Source: CANKJK01 sp040081715 (lineage in GTDB: Bacteria > Acidobacteriota > Vicinamibacteria > Vicinamibacterales > UBA2999). From it: a stretch of DNA of 64,000 nucleotides. The notes beneath the pieces were generated by a model. That model was not told the origin of the DNA and ran no database searches. It worked only from the letters and a program-made list of their open reading frames with translations. The position numbers and the translations under genes are program-made. Where the stretch lies: assembly GCA_040081715.1 (NCBI GenBank), contig JBEBFY010000001.1:62001-126000 (forward strand), read 5' to 3'. Positions 50,898 through 59,444 of the stretch are shown here, in pieces. Position 1 is the first letter of the stretch, and each line of letters begins with the position of its first letter.

Positions 50898-52001
50898 GTG
50901 ACTACAGCCGACACCGCACAGCCAGAACGCATCGAGGTTCGGACGAGTTCGCGCCGCTCAACCATTGTGGTTGGGGAGGGCGTGCTGGCAGGGCTGGCCA
51001 CGTGGCTGGACGTGGCGGGTGTGGGCCCGCGACGCTTCGTCGTCTCCAACAAGAAAGTGTGGGGCCTGCACGGCGCCACGATCCAACGAGCCCTGGGCGA
51101 CGTACCCGTGATCCTCGTGCCCGACGGCGAGCGCTACAAGACCGTCCGCACGACGGAGCACATCTACGAGGGGCTGATCCGCGGCGGTGCCGATCGCGGG
51201 AGCGCGGTGGTGGCCGTCGGTGGCGGCGTCGTGGGCGACATGGCGGGGTTCGCGGCGGCGTCGTTCCTGCGCGGCATCACGCTGGCGCATGTACCCACCA
51301 CGCTCCTCGCGCAGGTGGACAGCTCCATCGGCGGCAAGGTGGGCGTCAACCACGCGCTCGGCAAGAACCTGATCGGTGCCTTTCACCAGCCGGCCGTCGT
51401 CGTGACCGACCCCACCGTGCTCGCCACACTGCCGCGGCGCGAGTTCCGGTCGGGCCTGTTCGAGGTCGTCAAGTACGGGATGATCGCAAGCCGTCCGCTC
51501 TTTGACCGGCTCCGCACCAGCACGCGGGCGCTGTTTGCGCGGGACGCCTCGGTCCTGCTGCCCGCCATCGCCGAGTCCGTCCGGATCAAGGCGGAGGTCG
51601 TCAGCGCCGACGAACGCGAGTCGGGCCTTCGCCGCATCCTGAATTTCGGGCACACCGTCGGCCACGCACTGGAAGCGGTGACGCACTACCGCCGGTTCCG
51701 TCATGGCGAGGCGATTGGCTACGGCATGCTCGCCGCGGCGGATCTGGCCGTGGTGCGCGGCGTGCTCCCGGACGCCGACCGGAAGCTGCTCGCACAGCTC
51801 ATCGGGAAGTTGGGCTCGCTGCCACCTGTGGCGGATCTCTCGATCGCGGAGATTCTCGACGCGGTGCGCCGGGACAAGAAGGTCGTCAACGGGCGCCTGC
51901 ACTTCGTGTTGTGCACCGCGATTGGCACCACCATCGTGGTGGACGACGTCACCGAGGACGAGTTGAAGGCCGCACTCGTCCGGCTCGGACTCGCCAGTTA
52001 G
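50898..52001 (+). CDS. aroB: 3-dehydroquinate synthase
   Basis: A 367-residue NAD- and zinc-dependent enzyme of the shikimate pathway. The NAD-binding VVAVGGGVVGDMAGFAAASF, HVPTTLLAQVDSSIGGKVGV, NHALGKNLIGAFHQP and the zinc-ligand region RRILNFGHTVGHALEAVTHY are all present, with a further His in RHGEAIGYGM. The start is read as GTG 50898 (TTADTAQPERIEV); the first ten residues are poorly conserved. It is divergent from nadB. Confidence 0.95.
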   Translation: MTTADTAQPERIEVRTSSRRSTIVVGEGVLAGLATWLDVAGVGPRRFVVSNKKVWGLHGATIQRALGDVPVILVPDGERYKTVRTTEHIYEGLIRGGADRGSAVVAVGGGVVGDMAGFAAASFLRGITLAHVPTTLLAQVDSSIGGKVGVNHALGKNLIGAFHQPAVVVTDPTVLATLPRREFRSGLFEVVKYGMIASRPLFDRLRTSTRALFARDASVLLPAIAESVRIKAEVVSADERESGLRRILNFGHTVGHALEAVTHYRRFRHGEAIGYGMLAAADLAVVRGVLPDADRKLLAQLIGKLGSLPPVADLSIAEILDAVRRDKKVVNGRLHFVLCTAIGTTIVVDDVTEDELKAALVRLGLAS

Positions 52002-52030
52002 CGGCCGGTGGGGTCTGCAGGGCGGCGCGG

Positions 52031-52666
52031 TCAGCGCAACCACCCTGGCGGCACGCCCGCGCGCCGCGCCTGCTCTTCGAGGTCCACGACCGCCTTCTGC
52101 GCGGCCTTGATGTCCGTCCGGACGCGGTCAAGCTCCGCCAGCGCCTTGATTCGATTCGCTTCCACGGCGGCGCGCTGCGCGGGGTCGTCGCGGTTCACGA
52201 AGTCGGTCAGCAGCGAGTCAATCCGCGACTGCAGGGCATCGGCCAGCACCTGATTGCGGGCCAGCCCGTCCTTGAGCCCAGTGACCCGCGTGCGCCAGCC
52301 CTCCTCGGTTGCCGGCAGCGTTGCTGGTAATGCTGTTGCGACTGGACCGGCTGACGCGGCGGCGGCTGGCGCAGCGGGTGCGGCCAGAGGCTCGGCCAGG
52401 GGCGCGGCACCCCCAGGCGTGTTCGACTGCACGCCAGACGGGACGGCGCCGGCGGGCCCGGCACCTGCGGCTGGCGCCGCCGGCATAGGCGGCGCGGATG
52501 GCAGCGGCTCGGCCTTCAGGCTCCCGTTCGTGTAGACCCTCGCCGCCGTGCCAACGGCCTTGCGACGTTCCTGCTCGGCTCGGGCGACGTCGGCCAGGGT
52601 CTGCGCCATCGTGCGGCTGGCCGCGCACACCACCAGCACGCCCAGAAGCACAGTGGTGCCTTTCAC
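52031..52666 (-). CDS. Exported coiled-coil protein at the end of the minor pilin operon
   Basis: A 211-residue protein with a signal peptide (LLGVLVVCAASRTMA) and TLADVARAEQERRKAVG directly after it. A Pro/Ala/Gly-rich linker (about 45-115) leads to a C-terminal coiled coil (about 120-200) with LKDGLARNQVLADALQSRID. No named family recognised. The start is taken as GTG 52666, which overlaps the upstream stop as GTGA; an ATG at 52687 is also in frame. The tight overlap ties it to the pilin operon, perhaps as an assembly accessory. Confidence 0.7.
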   Translation of the reverse strand: MKGTTVLLGVLVVCAASRTMAQTLADVARAEQERRKAVGTAARVYTNGSLKAEPLPSAPPMPAAPAAGAGPAGAVPSGVQSNTPGGAAPLAEPLAAPAAPAAAASAGPVATALPATLPATEEGWRTRVTGLKDGLARNQVLADALQSRIDSLLTDFVNRDDPAQRAAVEANRIKALAELDRVRTDIKAAQKAVVDLEEQARRAGVPPGWLR

Positions 52667-53997
52667 CACGCCTGATGCCGCCGCCATCCCAACACCCGCA
52701 CCGTGACCACTCCCTTGGCCGCGAGTGCCCCGTTCGACACCACCACCAGCCCTCCGCCCAGCTCGTTCCGGGTCACGACGGCGCTCCGTGCCCCAGTCCC
52801 CGCAGCCAGGATCACCCCGGCCAGTCGCGACGCCTGAGTAATGGCGACCTGTTCGCCAGCCGCCACCAGTCCCTCTTCCGCGTCCGCCCGTAGCGCACCC
52901 TCGATACGCACATCCCCGCCGGCCACGAGCAGCACGCCGGGAATGGCCGGCCGCAGGTGCATCTCGCCGCGCAGAGTGATCGAACCGGTGGCCAGAAGCG
53001 ACAGCGTCACCTGACGAAGCGCCACCTGACCAGCCGGCAGCGATGCAGCCGGATCCAGCACGACGTCTCCCTCCACATAGAACGTGGTGGCCGACCCCGG
53101 AAGATCTGGGCAGCGCCATCCCTCACTGCTCCATCGCCAGGCAGCGACGGCTGGCGGACAGGCCACATCCGGCGGCTGGCAGAGCAAGTCGCCCGCTGGT
53201 GTGCGCACCGCGCCGTCAGCCGCCATCACGAAGGCCGCGAGGCTGCGGAACTGCTCGGGGTGGATGTCGGGAATTGGAATGGCCCGCGCATGCCCGAACC
53301 GTCCGCCGACCACCGCCGGCGAAGACGACGCATGAGGCGCACCGGTCGTGGTGAGGTCTCCGGTGACCCGGGCATCGCCAGTCACAACCACCTCCCCGCG
53401 CACATGGACATGGCCTTCGGTTCCGGAGACGGACACTGCCCCGAGCGTCAGCCCTCCCCTGACGAGAACGGCCGGCAGCGGTGCAGCCCCCACGATGGCT
53501 TCAACCGTCGCGGACGCGCCTCTGAGGGACGTACCCGTCGAGCGGATCACGACGCGGCCGTTGCGGTCGGAGGTTGCGACACCGTCCTCCCCGATGGCCG
53601 GGACATCCGCGCGGGCGAGCCCACGGCCCGGCGCGTCGTCGTCCAGTAACGCCACGGTGTAGGACTGCCCGACGCCCCCTGGCACCGCCATGGCGACTGC
53701 CGGGAAACCCGCCCCGTCCATCGCGCGCCGCAGCAGCCCGGCAGAGAGGGCATCGGTGAAGGCCTCGGCTGGTGACGGAAACCCGTGTGCCTTCCATCGC
53801 TCGAAGACAGGGAGCGCCGTGGCCAGGCCGTGCTGCACGCCGGCGTCGGCCGCGGCCCGGGCGTCGAGCGCGGACGCAAGGTTCCCCGCAAGCGCCATGG
53901 CGGTTGTCGCACTGAGGCCCAAACCCGCCGAGAGTGCCGCGATGAGGCCGAGCAGCACCGTCACCACCACCAGCGCCGTCCCGCGCTCGTCCCTCAT
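52663..53997 (-). CDS. PilX-like pilus assembly protein
   Basis: A 444-residue protein. The hydrophobic N-terminus (RDERGTALVVVTVLLGLIAA) is like that of PilX/minor pilin proteins, without a classical FTLIE-type pilin start. AGNLASALDARAAADAGVQH follows, typical of the PilX N-terminal region. The long C-terminal body is beta-rich with repeated Gly/Val strands, including LVRGGLTLGAVSVSGTEGHV and VEGDVVLDPAASLPAGQ, perhaps a beta-helix. It overlaps the PilW-like gene by four bases (ATGA). Confidence 0.72.
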   Translation of the reverse strand: MRDERGTALVVVTVLLGLIAALSAGLGLSATTAMALAGNLASALDARAAADAGVQHGLATALPVFERWKAHGFPSPAEAFTDALSAGLLRRAMDGAGFPAVAMAVPGGVGQSYTVALLDDDAPGRGLARADVPAIGEDGVATSDRNGRVVIRSTGTSLRGASATVEAIVGAAPLPAVLVRGGLTLGAVSVSGTEGHVHVRGEVVVTGDARVTGDLTTTGAPHASSSPAVVGGRFGHARAIPIPDIHPEQFRSLAAFVMAADGAVRTPAGDLLCQPPDVACPPAVAAWRWSSEGWRCPDLPGSATTFYVEGDVVLDPAASLPAGQVALRQVTLSLLATGSITLRGEMHLRPAIPGVLLVAGGDVRIEGALRADAEEGLVAAGEQVAITQASRLAGVILAAGTGARSAVVTRNELGGGLVVVSNGALAAKGVVTVRVLGWRRHQAW

Positions 53998-54659
53998 CGC
54001 CGCAACCAGACCTCGGCCCGGTGCACGCGTGGCCGTGGATCCGGACCGGTGCCCGTCGTGACCGTCAGCACCACTTCCACCGACGACACGTCCGCCGCGC
54101 GGCGGGTCACACGACGCTCGCCATCCCGATACGTGAACCGGAGGTCACGCACGATGGCCCCGGACACCGCCACCGGCGACGTGTCGGTGGCCACGTCCTG
54201 CCGCGTCACCACGTGCGCGGCCGGGTCGAAACCGATGGCCACGTCCTCCCCAGACTCGTCGCAGAGACCCGGCCACCCACCCAGCCAGCCGTTGGGCGGG
54301 TTCACGTCCATCCGCACGCGCACGTCGTCGTCCACACCGTTACCGTCCGGGTCGATCAGCACCGCACTAAATGGCACTGCGCTCAACGACGCGCCGCCGC
54401 CCCCGCAGGCGTGCGCCGACGTCGGCGACGACGCCGAGAACGCTGTGCCGTAGGCATGGCTCCCCGCCTGCTCCAGCGTCCGGACGATCCAGTCGAGCGT
54501 GAACTGCGCATCCATCAGGGCTCCGTGCTCGCGCTCCACCACGCTGGCAATGCGTTCGGTGCTCGTCGCCAGCAGCCCGGCCGCACCAGCAACGACAAGC
54601 GTCACCGCCGTCGAGACGAGCAACTCCACCAGCGAGTACCCCGACTGCCTGGCATTCAC
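53994..54659 (-). CDS. PilW-like minor pilin
   Basis: A 221-residue protein with a prepilin-type N-terminus: short basic leader MNARQSG, then YSLVELLVSTAVTLVVAGAA, with cleavage expected after Gly7 and Glu at mature position 5. TLDWIVRTLEQAGSHAYG is typical of PilW-type minor pilins. The start is GTG 54659, overlapping the upstream stop (GTGA). PilD is the expected processing peptidase. Confidence 0.82.
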   Translation of the reverse strand: MNARQSGYSLVELLVSTAVTLVVAGAAGLLATSTERIASVVEREHGALMDAQFTLDWIVRTLEQAGSHAYGTAFSASSPTSAHACGGGGASLSAVPFSAVLIDPDGNGVDDDVRVRMDVNPPNGWLGGWPGLCDESGEDVAIGFDPAAHVVTRQDVATDTSPVAVSGAIVRDLRFTYRDGERRVTRRAADVSSVEVVLTVTTGTGPDPRPRVHRAEVWLRR

Positions 54660-55102
54660 GGCTCAGGCTCCACGCCAACGGCACCCCTGACTTCCGCCGT
54701 CCGGCCCACACGGCGTGCCCGCAGGTTGATCACGCGGACGGCTACCGCCCGCGTGCCTTCAACCGGCCCCGTCGCGACCGTCCACCGACGCACCACTCCT
54801 GGCTCGGGATGGTCGGAGAAGGCGGGCGCATCCGTCTCAAGGCTGCCGCCGATGCTCCCCGCGCCGGCGCCCTGCTCCAAGGCGCGCAGCCCGTCCGCGG
54901 CATACCAGAGCGCGCGCGACGCCTCCCCGGCGTCCGCGTGCAGGCCCACGGAGAGCGCCGTCAACTGCACCACGGCCACCACCGCCACGCTGAAGAGGCC
55001 CGCGGCCAGCATCGCCTCCACCAGCGAACTACCGCGCTCGCGTTGCGTCGGGTCGCACGGCAATCGAGTCGGGTGCCTGGCGCCTGGCGTGTGTCGAGTC
55101 AC
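54656..55102 (-). CDS. PilV-like minor pilin
   Basis: A protein of about 148 residues. A basic leader is followed by RERGSSLVEAMLAAGLFSVA, a prepilin-like segment with Glu at mature position 5. The body is a short globular pilin domain. The start is uncertain. GTG 55102 has GGAGAGG four bases upstream and is preferred; longer frames run toward the direct repeat at 55184. If the islet were removed, this gene would follow pilD by less than 200 bases. Confidence 0.75.
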   Translation of the reverse strand: MTRHTPGARHPTRLPCDPTQRERGSSLVEAMLAAGLFSVAVVAVVQLTALSVGLHADAGEASRALWYAADGLRALEQGAGAGSIGGSLETDAPAFSDHPEPGVVRRWTVATGPVEGTRAVAVRVINLRARRVGRTAEVRGAVGVEPEP

Positions 55103-55183
55103 ACACCTCTCCAGTGCAACAACGCTGCCGGGTGGTAGGCGGCAGACACAGCACTGGCACACAGCCGCACAGGCACACCGAAG

Positions 55184-55242
55184 GCCGCTGGCAAGGCGCG
55201 GCTTCCGCGTACCCAGGACGGCACTCAGATCAGGATTTCTTC
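55184..55242 (+). repeat. Direct repeat A, left copy
   Basis: A 59-bp repeat that differs from its partner at 59745-59803 by one C/T in GGCA(C/T)TCAG and one T/C in GATT(T/C)CTTC. It contains GCTGGCAAGGCGCGGCTTCC. It lies in the leader of the PilV-like gene. Confidence 0.9.
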
Positions 55243-55303
55243 CAGGTGAGGGCGTAAGCTTCACCGCTCCAGTTCCGCCGTAGACGATGACGATAAGAAC
55301 AAT

Positions 55304-55361
55304 GAGAGGGTGCGCCCGGTGAACGGACGGTCCGTCATGCGCCCCTTGGCCCCTGACACAT
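55304..55361 (+). repeat. Direct repeat B with hairpin, left copy
   Basis: A ~58-bp repeat with about 86% identity to 59688-59743. The outer arms AGGG(T)GCGC and GCGCCCCT pair with one bulge, and the centre ACGGAC-G-GTCCGT is a perfect 6-bp palindrome. It lies just inside the left end of the islet. Confidence 0.75.
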
Positions 55362-55379
55362 GCGCAACTCGATCAGCGG

Positions 55380-55577
55380 GTGAAGGGACTTACCGCCGAG
55401 ATCGAGGGCAAGTGGACGGACTATGAATGCGCCGTGTACTTCGGCGCCCTGCCTGGTCTCGAGGAAGAGCCGATGATGGTGGAAGAAGACGTTCCGGAAG
55501 AGGAAGACGAGGAGCTCGACGAGCCCGGCGAGCCTGAAGAGGGCGAGGAGTGGGATCCGCCGCTGCTGCCGGAATGA
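55380..55577 (+). CDS. Acidic short ORF antisense to the TGT-like gene tail (doubtful)
   Basis: A 65-residue frame starting at GTG 55380. The first 30 residues look ordinary (EGKWTDYECAVYFGALPG); the rest is extremely acidic, with EEEDEELDEPGEPEEGEE. It is antisense to the last 50 codons of the TGT-like gene, whose Ser-rich tail is the reverse reading of these Glu/Asp codons. Acidic tails also occur in the islet's coiled-coil protein, so this may be a real small gene. There is no SD, so it is weakly supported. Confidence 0.3.
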   Translation: MKGLTAEIEGKWTDYECAVYFGALPGLEEEPMMVEEDVPEEEDEELDEPGEPEEGEEWDPPLLPE

Positions 55578-57034
55578 GCGGCCCGTTTCGCGAGCGGCGA
55601 ATGCTGGAGGGGCATCGACTCGGTCGCGAAGCGATATGCCAAAGAGACGGCCGCAGCATACGTCGGTGTGGCGCGGTCGGTGTACGTGGTGATGCGCAGA
55701 TCCCCGAGGCGGCGGAGACCCTCGGCATCGGAGGAGTGGTTAGTCTCGTCCATCTGCCGCTCCAGCATCAGGTGATTGTGGCCGATCCGCCACGTGCTGA
55801 TGTCCGCGCGCAGCTCTCCGCTGCGCGGCTCTCCAAACAACGGAAACGCTTTGGCGAGGGGACTGTCTTCGGCCAGATCAGCCGCATCCAGCGTTTTCAC
55901 TGATGGGTGCTGCTCGCCCCAGCGCGCCCCGGCTTCATAATCGAACGGATAGCGCGGCAGGAACCGCTGGCAGTACGCACACGTGCAGCTCCAAGTGTCC
56001 TGAGGATTGGTAGCGTACCAGAGCGCAAGATTCCGCGCGCGCAACTTCAAATACGTTGGATCGGTCACATAGAGAGTGCCCTCCACGGCGTCCTTGATTG
56101 GACTGGTGGCGTCGAAGCTGACCACGGATACGCGCTGCGCCACCAGGCAGGCGATCATGATCATGATGGGGGCGCCCAGCCCGAGGAAGTGGATCCCCTC
56201 GGGATCCGCCCCCCCTACGGCGCGGTAGCCATCTACGAGACCTCTCGACACCAGTGCAGTTCTGAGATACCGCCGGGGCACGAGGCGTCCGATTCCGACG
56301 GTGGTCCGGCCGATCCGATACGAATCGGCGTAATCATCGTCGGCCATATAGGCGCCGGTGCCGATCGCGAAGTGGGGAATCCCCTCGCGGGCCATGATCG
56401 CGCCGGCGTCGAACGCCGAGTTGTAGTCCACTGCGGACGCGACGGCATACGGTGTGCCCTCATAAGGGCCGAACTTCTTCTGTACAAGCTGCCTGAAGAA
56501 TCTTGCCGACCGGTTATTGTGTGAGGCGTAGTAGCTCCGCCGCGCACCAAGGAGCTCCGGCTCGAGGTTCAAGCTGACGAGCGACGCCATGAACATGTCT
56601 TCCATGACGATGAACAGATCGGGCGCGATGCGTTGCTGCTCGGAGATCACCGAGGGGAACGACTTGCGATCCTCGCATTCGTAGACGGTGTCGCGGATCC
56701 TCCGAGCGAGCTCCCGCGCCCGCAGGCGCAGATCTGGAGAGAGCGGCTTGGGAGGATCCGAGGCCTGGTTCTCGGCTCGCGCGGCGATCAGGTCGCCGCG
56801 GAACTGATCGGCTTCGGCCTGGAACTTCTTCTGAATCTGCTGGATTCTTGCGAAGAAGCCGTTGTCGGCCAGCACGACCTCTCCGTGCTCGCGCTTGAGC
56901 GTCCGTGCGAAGTCGATGAACACCGGACTGTACCGGTGGATGCTCAACAGATAGCCTTGGGGATCGGCCATGCCGTCAAGCCGGGTCTGGTACGTCTCGG
57001 GGCGCAGATTGTAATAGAAACGATACTGAGCCAT
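55421..57034 (-). CDS. Divergent tRNA-guanine transglycosylase/DpdA-like enzyme
   Basis: A 537-residue protein with a TGT-like TIM-barrel pattern. D57 in VVLADNGFFARI matches the general acid/base Asp of TGTs. The IHFLGLGAP stretch (281-289) corresponds to the H-L-L-G-x-G strand. D308 in VSFDATSPIKDAVEGTLYV sits at the position of the catalytic nucleophile. The zinc site CTCAYC (C350, C352, C355) is followed by H419 in IGHNHLM, with a longer loop than usual. TGTs exchange guanine for 7-deazaguanines in tRNA, while DpdA relatives do so in DNA; the substrate here is unknown. The Ser-rich last 50 residues may not be part of the folded protein. The start ATG 57034 has AGGCGG upstream. Confidence 0.7.
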   Translation of the reverse strand: MAQYRFYYNLRPETYQTRLDGMADPQGYLLSIHRYSPVFIDFARTLKREHGEVVLADNGFFARIQQIQKKFQAEADQFRGDLIAARAENQASDPPKPLSPDLRLRARELARRIRDTVYECEDRKSFPSVISEQQRIAPDLFIVMEDMFMASLVSLNLEPELLGARRSYYASHNNRSARFFRQLVQKKFGPYEGTPYAVASAVDYNSAFDAGAIMAREGIPHFAIGTGAYMADDDYADSYRIGRTTVGIGRLVPRRYLRTALVSRGLVDGYRAVGGADPEGIHFLGLGAPIMIMIACLVAQRVSVVSFDATSPIKDAVEGTLYVTDPTYLKLRARNLALWYATNPQDTWSCTCAYCQRFLPRYPFDYEAGARWGEQHPSVKTLDAADLAEDSPLAKAFPLFGEPRSGELRADISTWRIGHNHLMLERQMDETNHSSDAEGLRRLGDLRITTYTDRATPTYAAAVSLAYRFATESMPLQHSPLAKRAAHSGSSGGSHSSPSSGSPGSSSSSSSSSGTSSSTIIGSSSRPGRAPKYTAHS

Positions 57035-57061
57035 GTGGTGCCGCCTGCTTCGCGACCGATC

Positions 57062-57202
57062 CTACGATCGTCCCAGCGCGATGCGACGTCGCAATGCCGT
57101 CTCCTCGAAGAGACGGATGGTCCCGTACGCGCTCTGGGCCTCGGCGAGGGCCTCTTGCGCCTCGTAAACGCTGACCGCGAGAGCTTCACAGTCCATGGGC
57201 AT
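57062..57202 (-). CDS. Small helical protein between the islet genes
   Basis: A 46-residue frame (ATG 57202; a second ATG at 57196), with stop TAG at 57064-57062. It starts MPMDCEALAVSVYEAQEALA and continues as an Ala/Glu-rich helix ending RRRIALGRS. The EAQ/SAY pattern resembles the repeats of the acidic coiled-coil protein just upstream (for example EAAHAAYDAARQL). It lies in the 182-base gap between that gene and the TGT-like gene, same strand. No clear SD. Function unknown. Confidence 0.5.
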   Translation of the reverse strand: MPMDCEALAVSVYEAQEALAEAQSAYGTIRLFEETALRRRIALGRS

Positions 57203-57216
57203 CGTGGTGTCCGTTC

Positions 57217-58200
57217 TCAGCGCGTGGACGGGTCTTCGCTTTCCTCGTCGTCGCCGTCGTCTGGGTCTTCTTCTGGAACGACCTCAACATCTTCCCCATC
57301 GACGTCTTCTTCGCCTTCCACTTCGTCTTCGTCCTCTTCTTCTCCTGGATCCTCTTCTTCGAGATCTTCGTCACGGGGCTCGATGGGGACTTCCCACACC
57401 TCGTCGGGCACGTCGCCCTCTTCGAAGATCTCCCACGAATCGGGGCAGTGGCCGTAGACCTGCTTGAGTTCTTCGGTCCAGGCGGCGCGCGCCGCGTCGT
57501 AGGCGAGCTTCGCGGTGTTGTAGGCGTTCGCGTTATCCTGCATCGGTCCCCAGCCGTTTTCATCGGCGAGTTGGCGCGCGGCGTCATAGGCCGCGTGTGC
57601 GGCTTCGTATTCGCTCTGCGTTTCCGCGACGACTGCGAGTTCGTCTTCGAAGTCTTTTGCCAGCTCGAACAGGTTGTCGGTATGGAGGGCGATCTGATCG
57701 TCGAGATGATCGAGAAGGTCCTGCGCCGCGCCGATCTCCTGGGCTAGTTCGTCGAGCCGTGTGAGTGCGGCGTCGAATGCTGAATTCACCGCGTCGAGCG
57801 CGGCCTTCGCGTCTTCTAGGTCCGCATCGGGCTGGAGGACGCCCCACAAGTCCGCGATTTGAACTTCGAGCTCGACGCGCGCGTCGTCGAGCTCCTGCAG
57901 CCTGAGCACGAGAGCGTCGTTGTCGGCAATCAACGCTTCGAGCTTGGCCGCCGTCTCGACGCGTTCGGCCTCGGCGGTTTCCAGAAGCTTGGTCTCGGCC
58001 TCCATGTCGGCGAGGACCCGCTCGATGTCTTCTTTCGCACAGCGATAGGCAAATTCGGTCTCGGCGTACCAGGCTTCCTCGTCGGCGAACGAATATTTGT
58101 CGAACTCCGCCTGCAGCGGATCGAGCACCTCTTTGGCGTCGTCCATCGCGTCGGTCGCAGCGAGAGTCTTGTCGAGTTGCGCGTCGCAATCGATGCTCAT
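57217..58200 (-). CDS. Long coiled-coil protein with highly acidic tail
   Basis: A 327-residue protein. About 250 residues form a long coiled coil (for example LLETAEAERVETAAKLEAL and DELAQEIGAAQDLLDHLDDQ). The final 60 residues are almost entirely Glu, Asp, Pro and Val, such as EEEDPGEEEDEDEVEGEEDV. Such tails occur in DNA mimics, histone-like chaperones and protein-interaction adaptors; which applies is unknown. ATG 58200 overlaps the stop of the upstream gene (ATGA) and has GAGGAG as SD, so the two are translationally coupled. Confidence 0.75.
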   Translation of the reverse strand: MSIDCDAQLDKTLAATDAMDDAKEVLDPLQAEFDKYSFADEEAWYAETEFAYRCAKEDIERVLADMEAETKLLETAEAERVETAAKLEALIADNDALVLRLQELDDARVELEVQIADLWGVLQPDADLEDAKAALDAVNSAFDAALTRLDELAQEIGAAQDLLDHLDDQIALHTDNLFELAKDFEDELAVVAETQSEYEAAHAAYDAARQLADENGWGPMQDNANAYNTAKLAYDAARAAWTEELKQVYGHCPDSWEIFEEGDVPDEVWEVPIEPRDEDLEEEDPGEEEDEDEVEGEEDVDGEDVEVVPEEDPDDGDDEESEDPSTR

Positions 58201-59414
58201 CTGGCGCTCCTCGGGTTCGGAGTTTCGATTCGGGCGAGTAGATCGTTGCGACCGCCACGGGCGCCAAACGCGGGCAGCTCCCATTCGGCGCGCAGGCTTC
58301 CTGGGTAGAGGTCGTAGGCGTCGCGGACGAGGACGGCGAGCCAGTCTTCCCAAACCGTGTTCGCGTATTCGCTCGGCCCCTCTTGTTCGATTTCGAGCCA
58401 GGGTTCGGGCGTGTGGTCATCCGCGGGTTTGACCCGTCCCACTGCGAGCACCGTGGCCCCTGGCGAGATGCCGTTTCGGGTGAAACTTTTGAACGGCAAA
58501 CGCACGACCGAGCCGCTCGGGGCGAAAACCGCCGCGCCGAACGGTCTGGCCCCGCGCTCGATCCATTGGAGGTCGCGGATTGCCCCCAAGACCGACACGC
58601 CCGTGCGCCCGACCAGCGCGTCACTCACGTGAGTCCAGGCATTGCGTGGAGAAAGATCACGCCGCGAAAGCCGCGTGCGCCGCTCGGCGATCTCGGGCGT
58701 GGTGGAGCGCGTGGCGGGGTCGAGCAGCCGCGCGTGAAGGCAGATCGCCGCCGCGGCAAGAAACGCGTTCTTGCGCACGTGGGCGCTCGCGCGTAAGCCT
58801 GGTGCGTTTCGTTCAAGCTGCAGATTGGTCGAAATCGCCGCGGCGTCGAACGCCAGTACCGCGAGCGAGTCCGAGGTGCCGCGGGTTTCGGCGACGACCT
58901 CCCCGAGAATCGCCGCGACCGCCCTCGCCCCCGCGGCATCGCCGCGGCGGGCCGCTCTGCGCAATCCGCGCAAGCGCACGACGTAGGCGGACTCCGCGGC
59001 AGCGAGCCGCTCGTCGAGGCTCATATTGGGCGTGAGACCGCGGCGCTCGCGCCCTTGGGCGAAAGCGAGCGTGAGGTGCGCGTGAACTGCGGTGGCCACG
59101 GCGCGGGCGGCGTCGCGCGCGTCGTTTTCGGCTGCGCCCGTGTTCCGTTTGGCCGCCCGTTCCGCCCAGGCCGCCCCGAGGTCCAGGCCAACTTGAGCGG
59201 ACGCGCCGTTTTGGGCATCGAGCCCTTGAAGCAGCCAGCGTTGGGCCAGTTCTCGATGGAACTCGGTCGCCGCGCGGGCAAGCGCCGCCCAAGAGCGGAC
59301 GTTGGTGATCCGCTCTGGGAGCGCGCGGCGGAGCGCTTCGCCCCGCGCCGCGTGCTCGGCCAGCCGTTCGCGGATTTCGAGTCGACGAAGGACGGGTTGG
59401 GTGCTGCCACTCAT
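58197..59414 (-). CDS. Unrecognised 405-residue islet protein
   Basis: A 405-residue protein starting at ATG 59414 with SD GAGGAG eight bases upstream. The N-terminal two thirds is Ala/Arg-rich and probably helical (LRRLEIRERLAEHAARGEAL, VRSWAALARAATEFHRELAQ). The last 130 residues look globular, with SVLGAIRDLQWIERGARPFG, GSVVRLPFKSFTRNG and WEDWLAVLVRDAYDLYPG. I do not recognise a family. The start and coupling to the coiled-coil gene suggest it opens the islet operon. Confidence 0.75.
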   Translation of the reverse strand: MSGSTQPVLRRLEIRERLAEHAARGEALRRALPERITNVRSWAALARAATEFHRELAQRWLLQGLDAQNGASAQVGLDLGAAWAERAAKRNTGAAENDARDAARAVATAVHAHLTLAFAQGRERRGLTPNMSLDERLAAAESAYVVRLRGLRRAARRGDAAGARAVAAILGEVVAETRGTSDSLAVLAFDAAAISTNLQLERNAPGLRASAHVRKNAFLAAAAICLHARLLDPATRSTTPEIAERRTRLSRRDLSPRNAWTHVSDALVGRTGVSVLGAIRDLQWIERGARPFGAAVFAPSGSVVRLPFKSFTRNGISPGATVLAVGRVKPADDHTPEPWLEIEQEGPSEYANTVWEDWLAVLVRDAYDLYPGSLRAEWELPAFGARGGRNDLLARIETPNPRSAR

Positions 59415-59444
59415 GGCTCTCTCCTCGGAAGCAATCCAGCTCAA

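Noticed and set aside
56633..57457. Serine-rich plus-strand frame in the islet
   Set aside because: It is the reverse reading of the acidic codons of the coiled-coil protein and of the TGT-like gene; no protein-like segment is seen.
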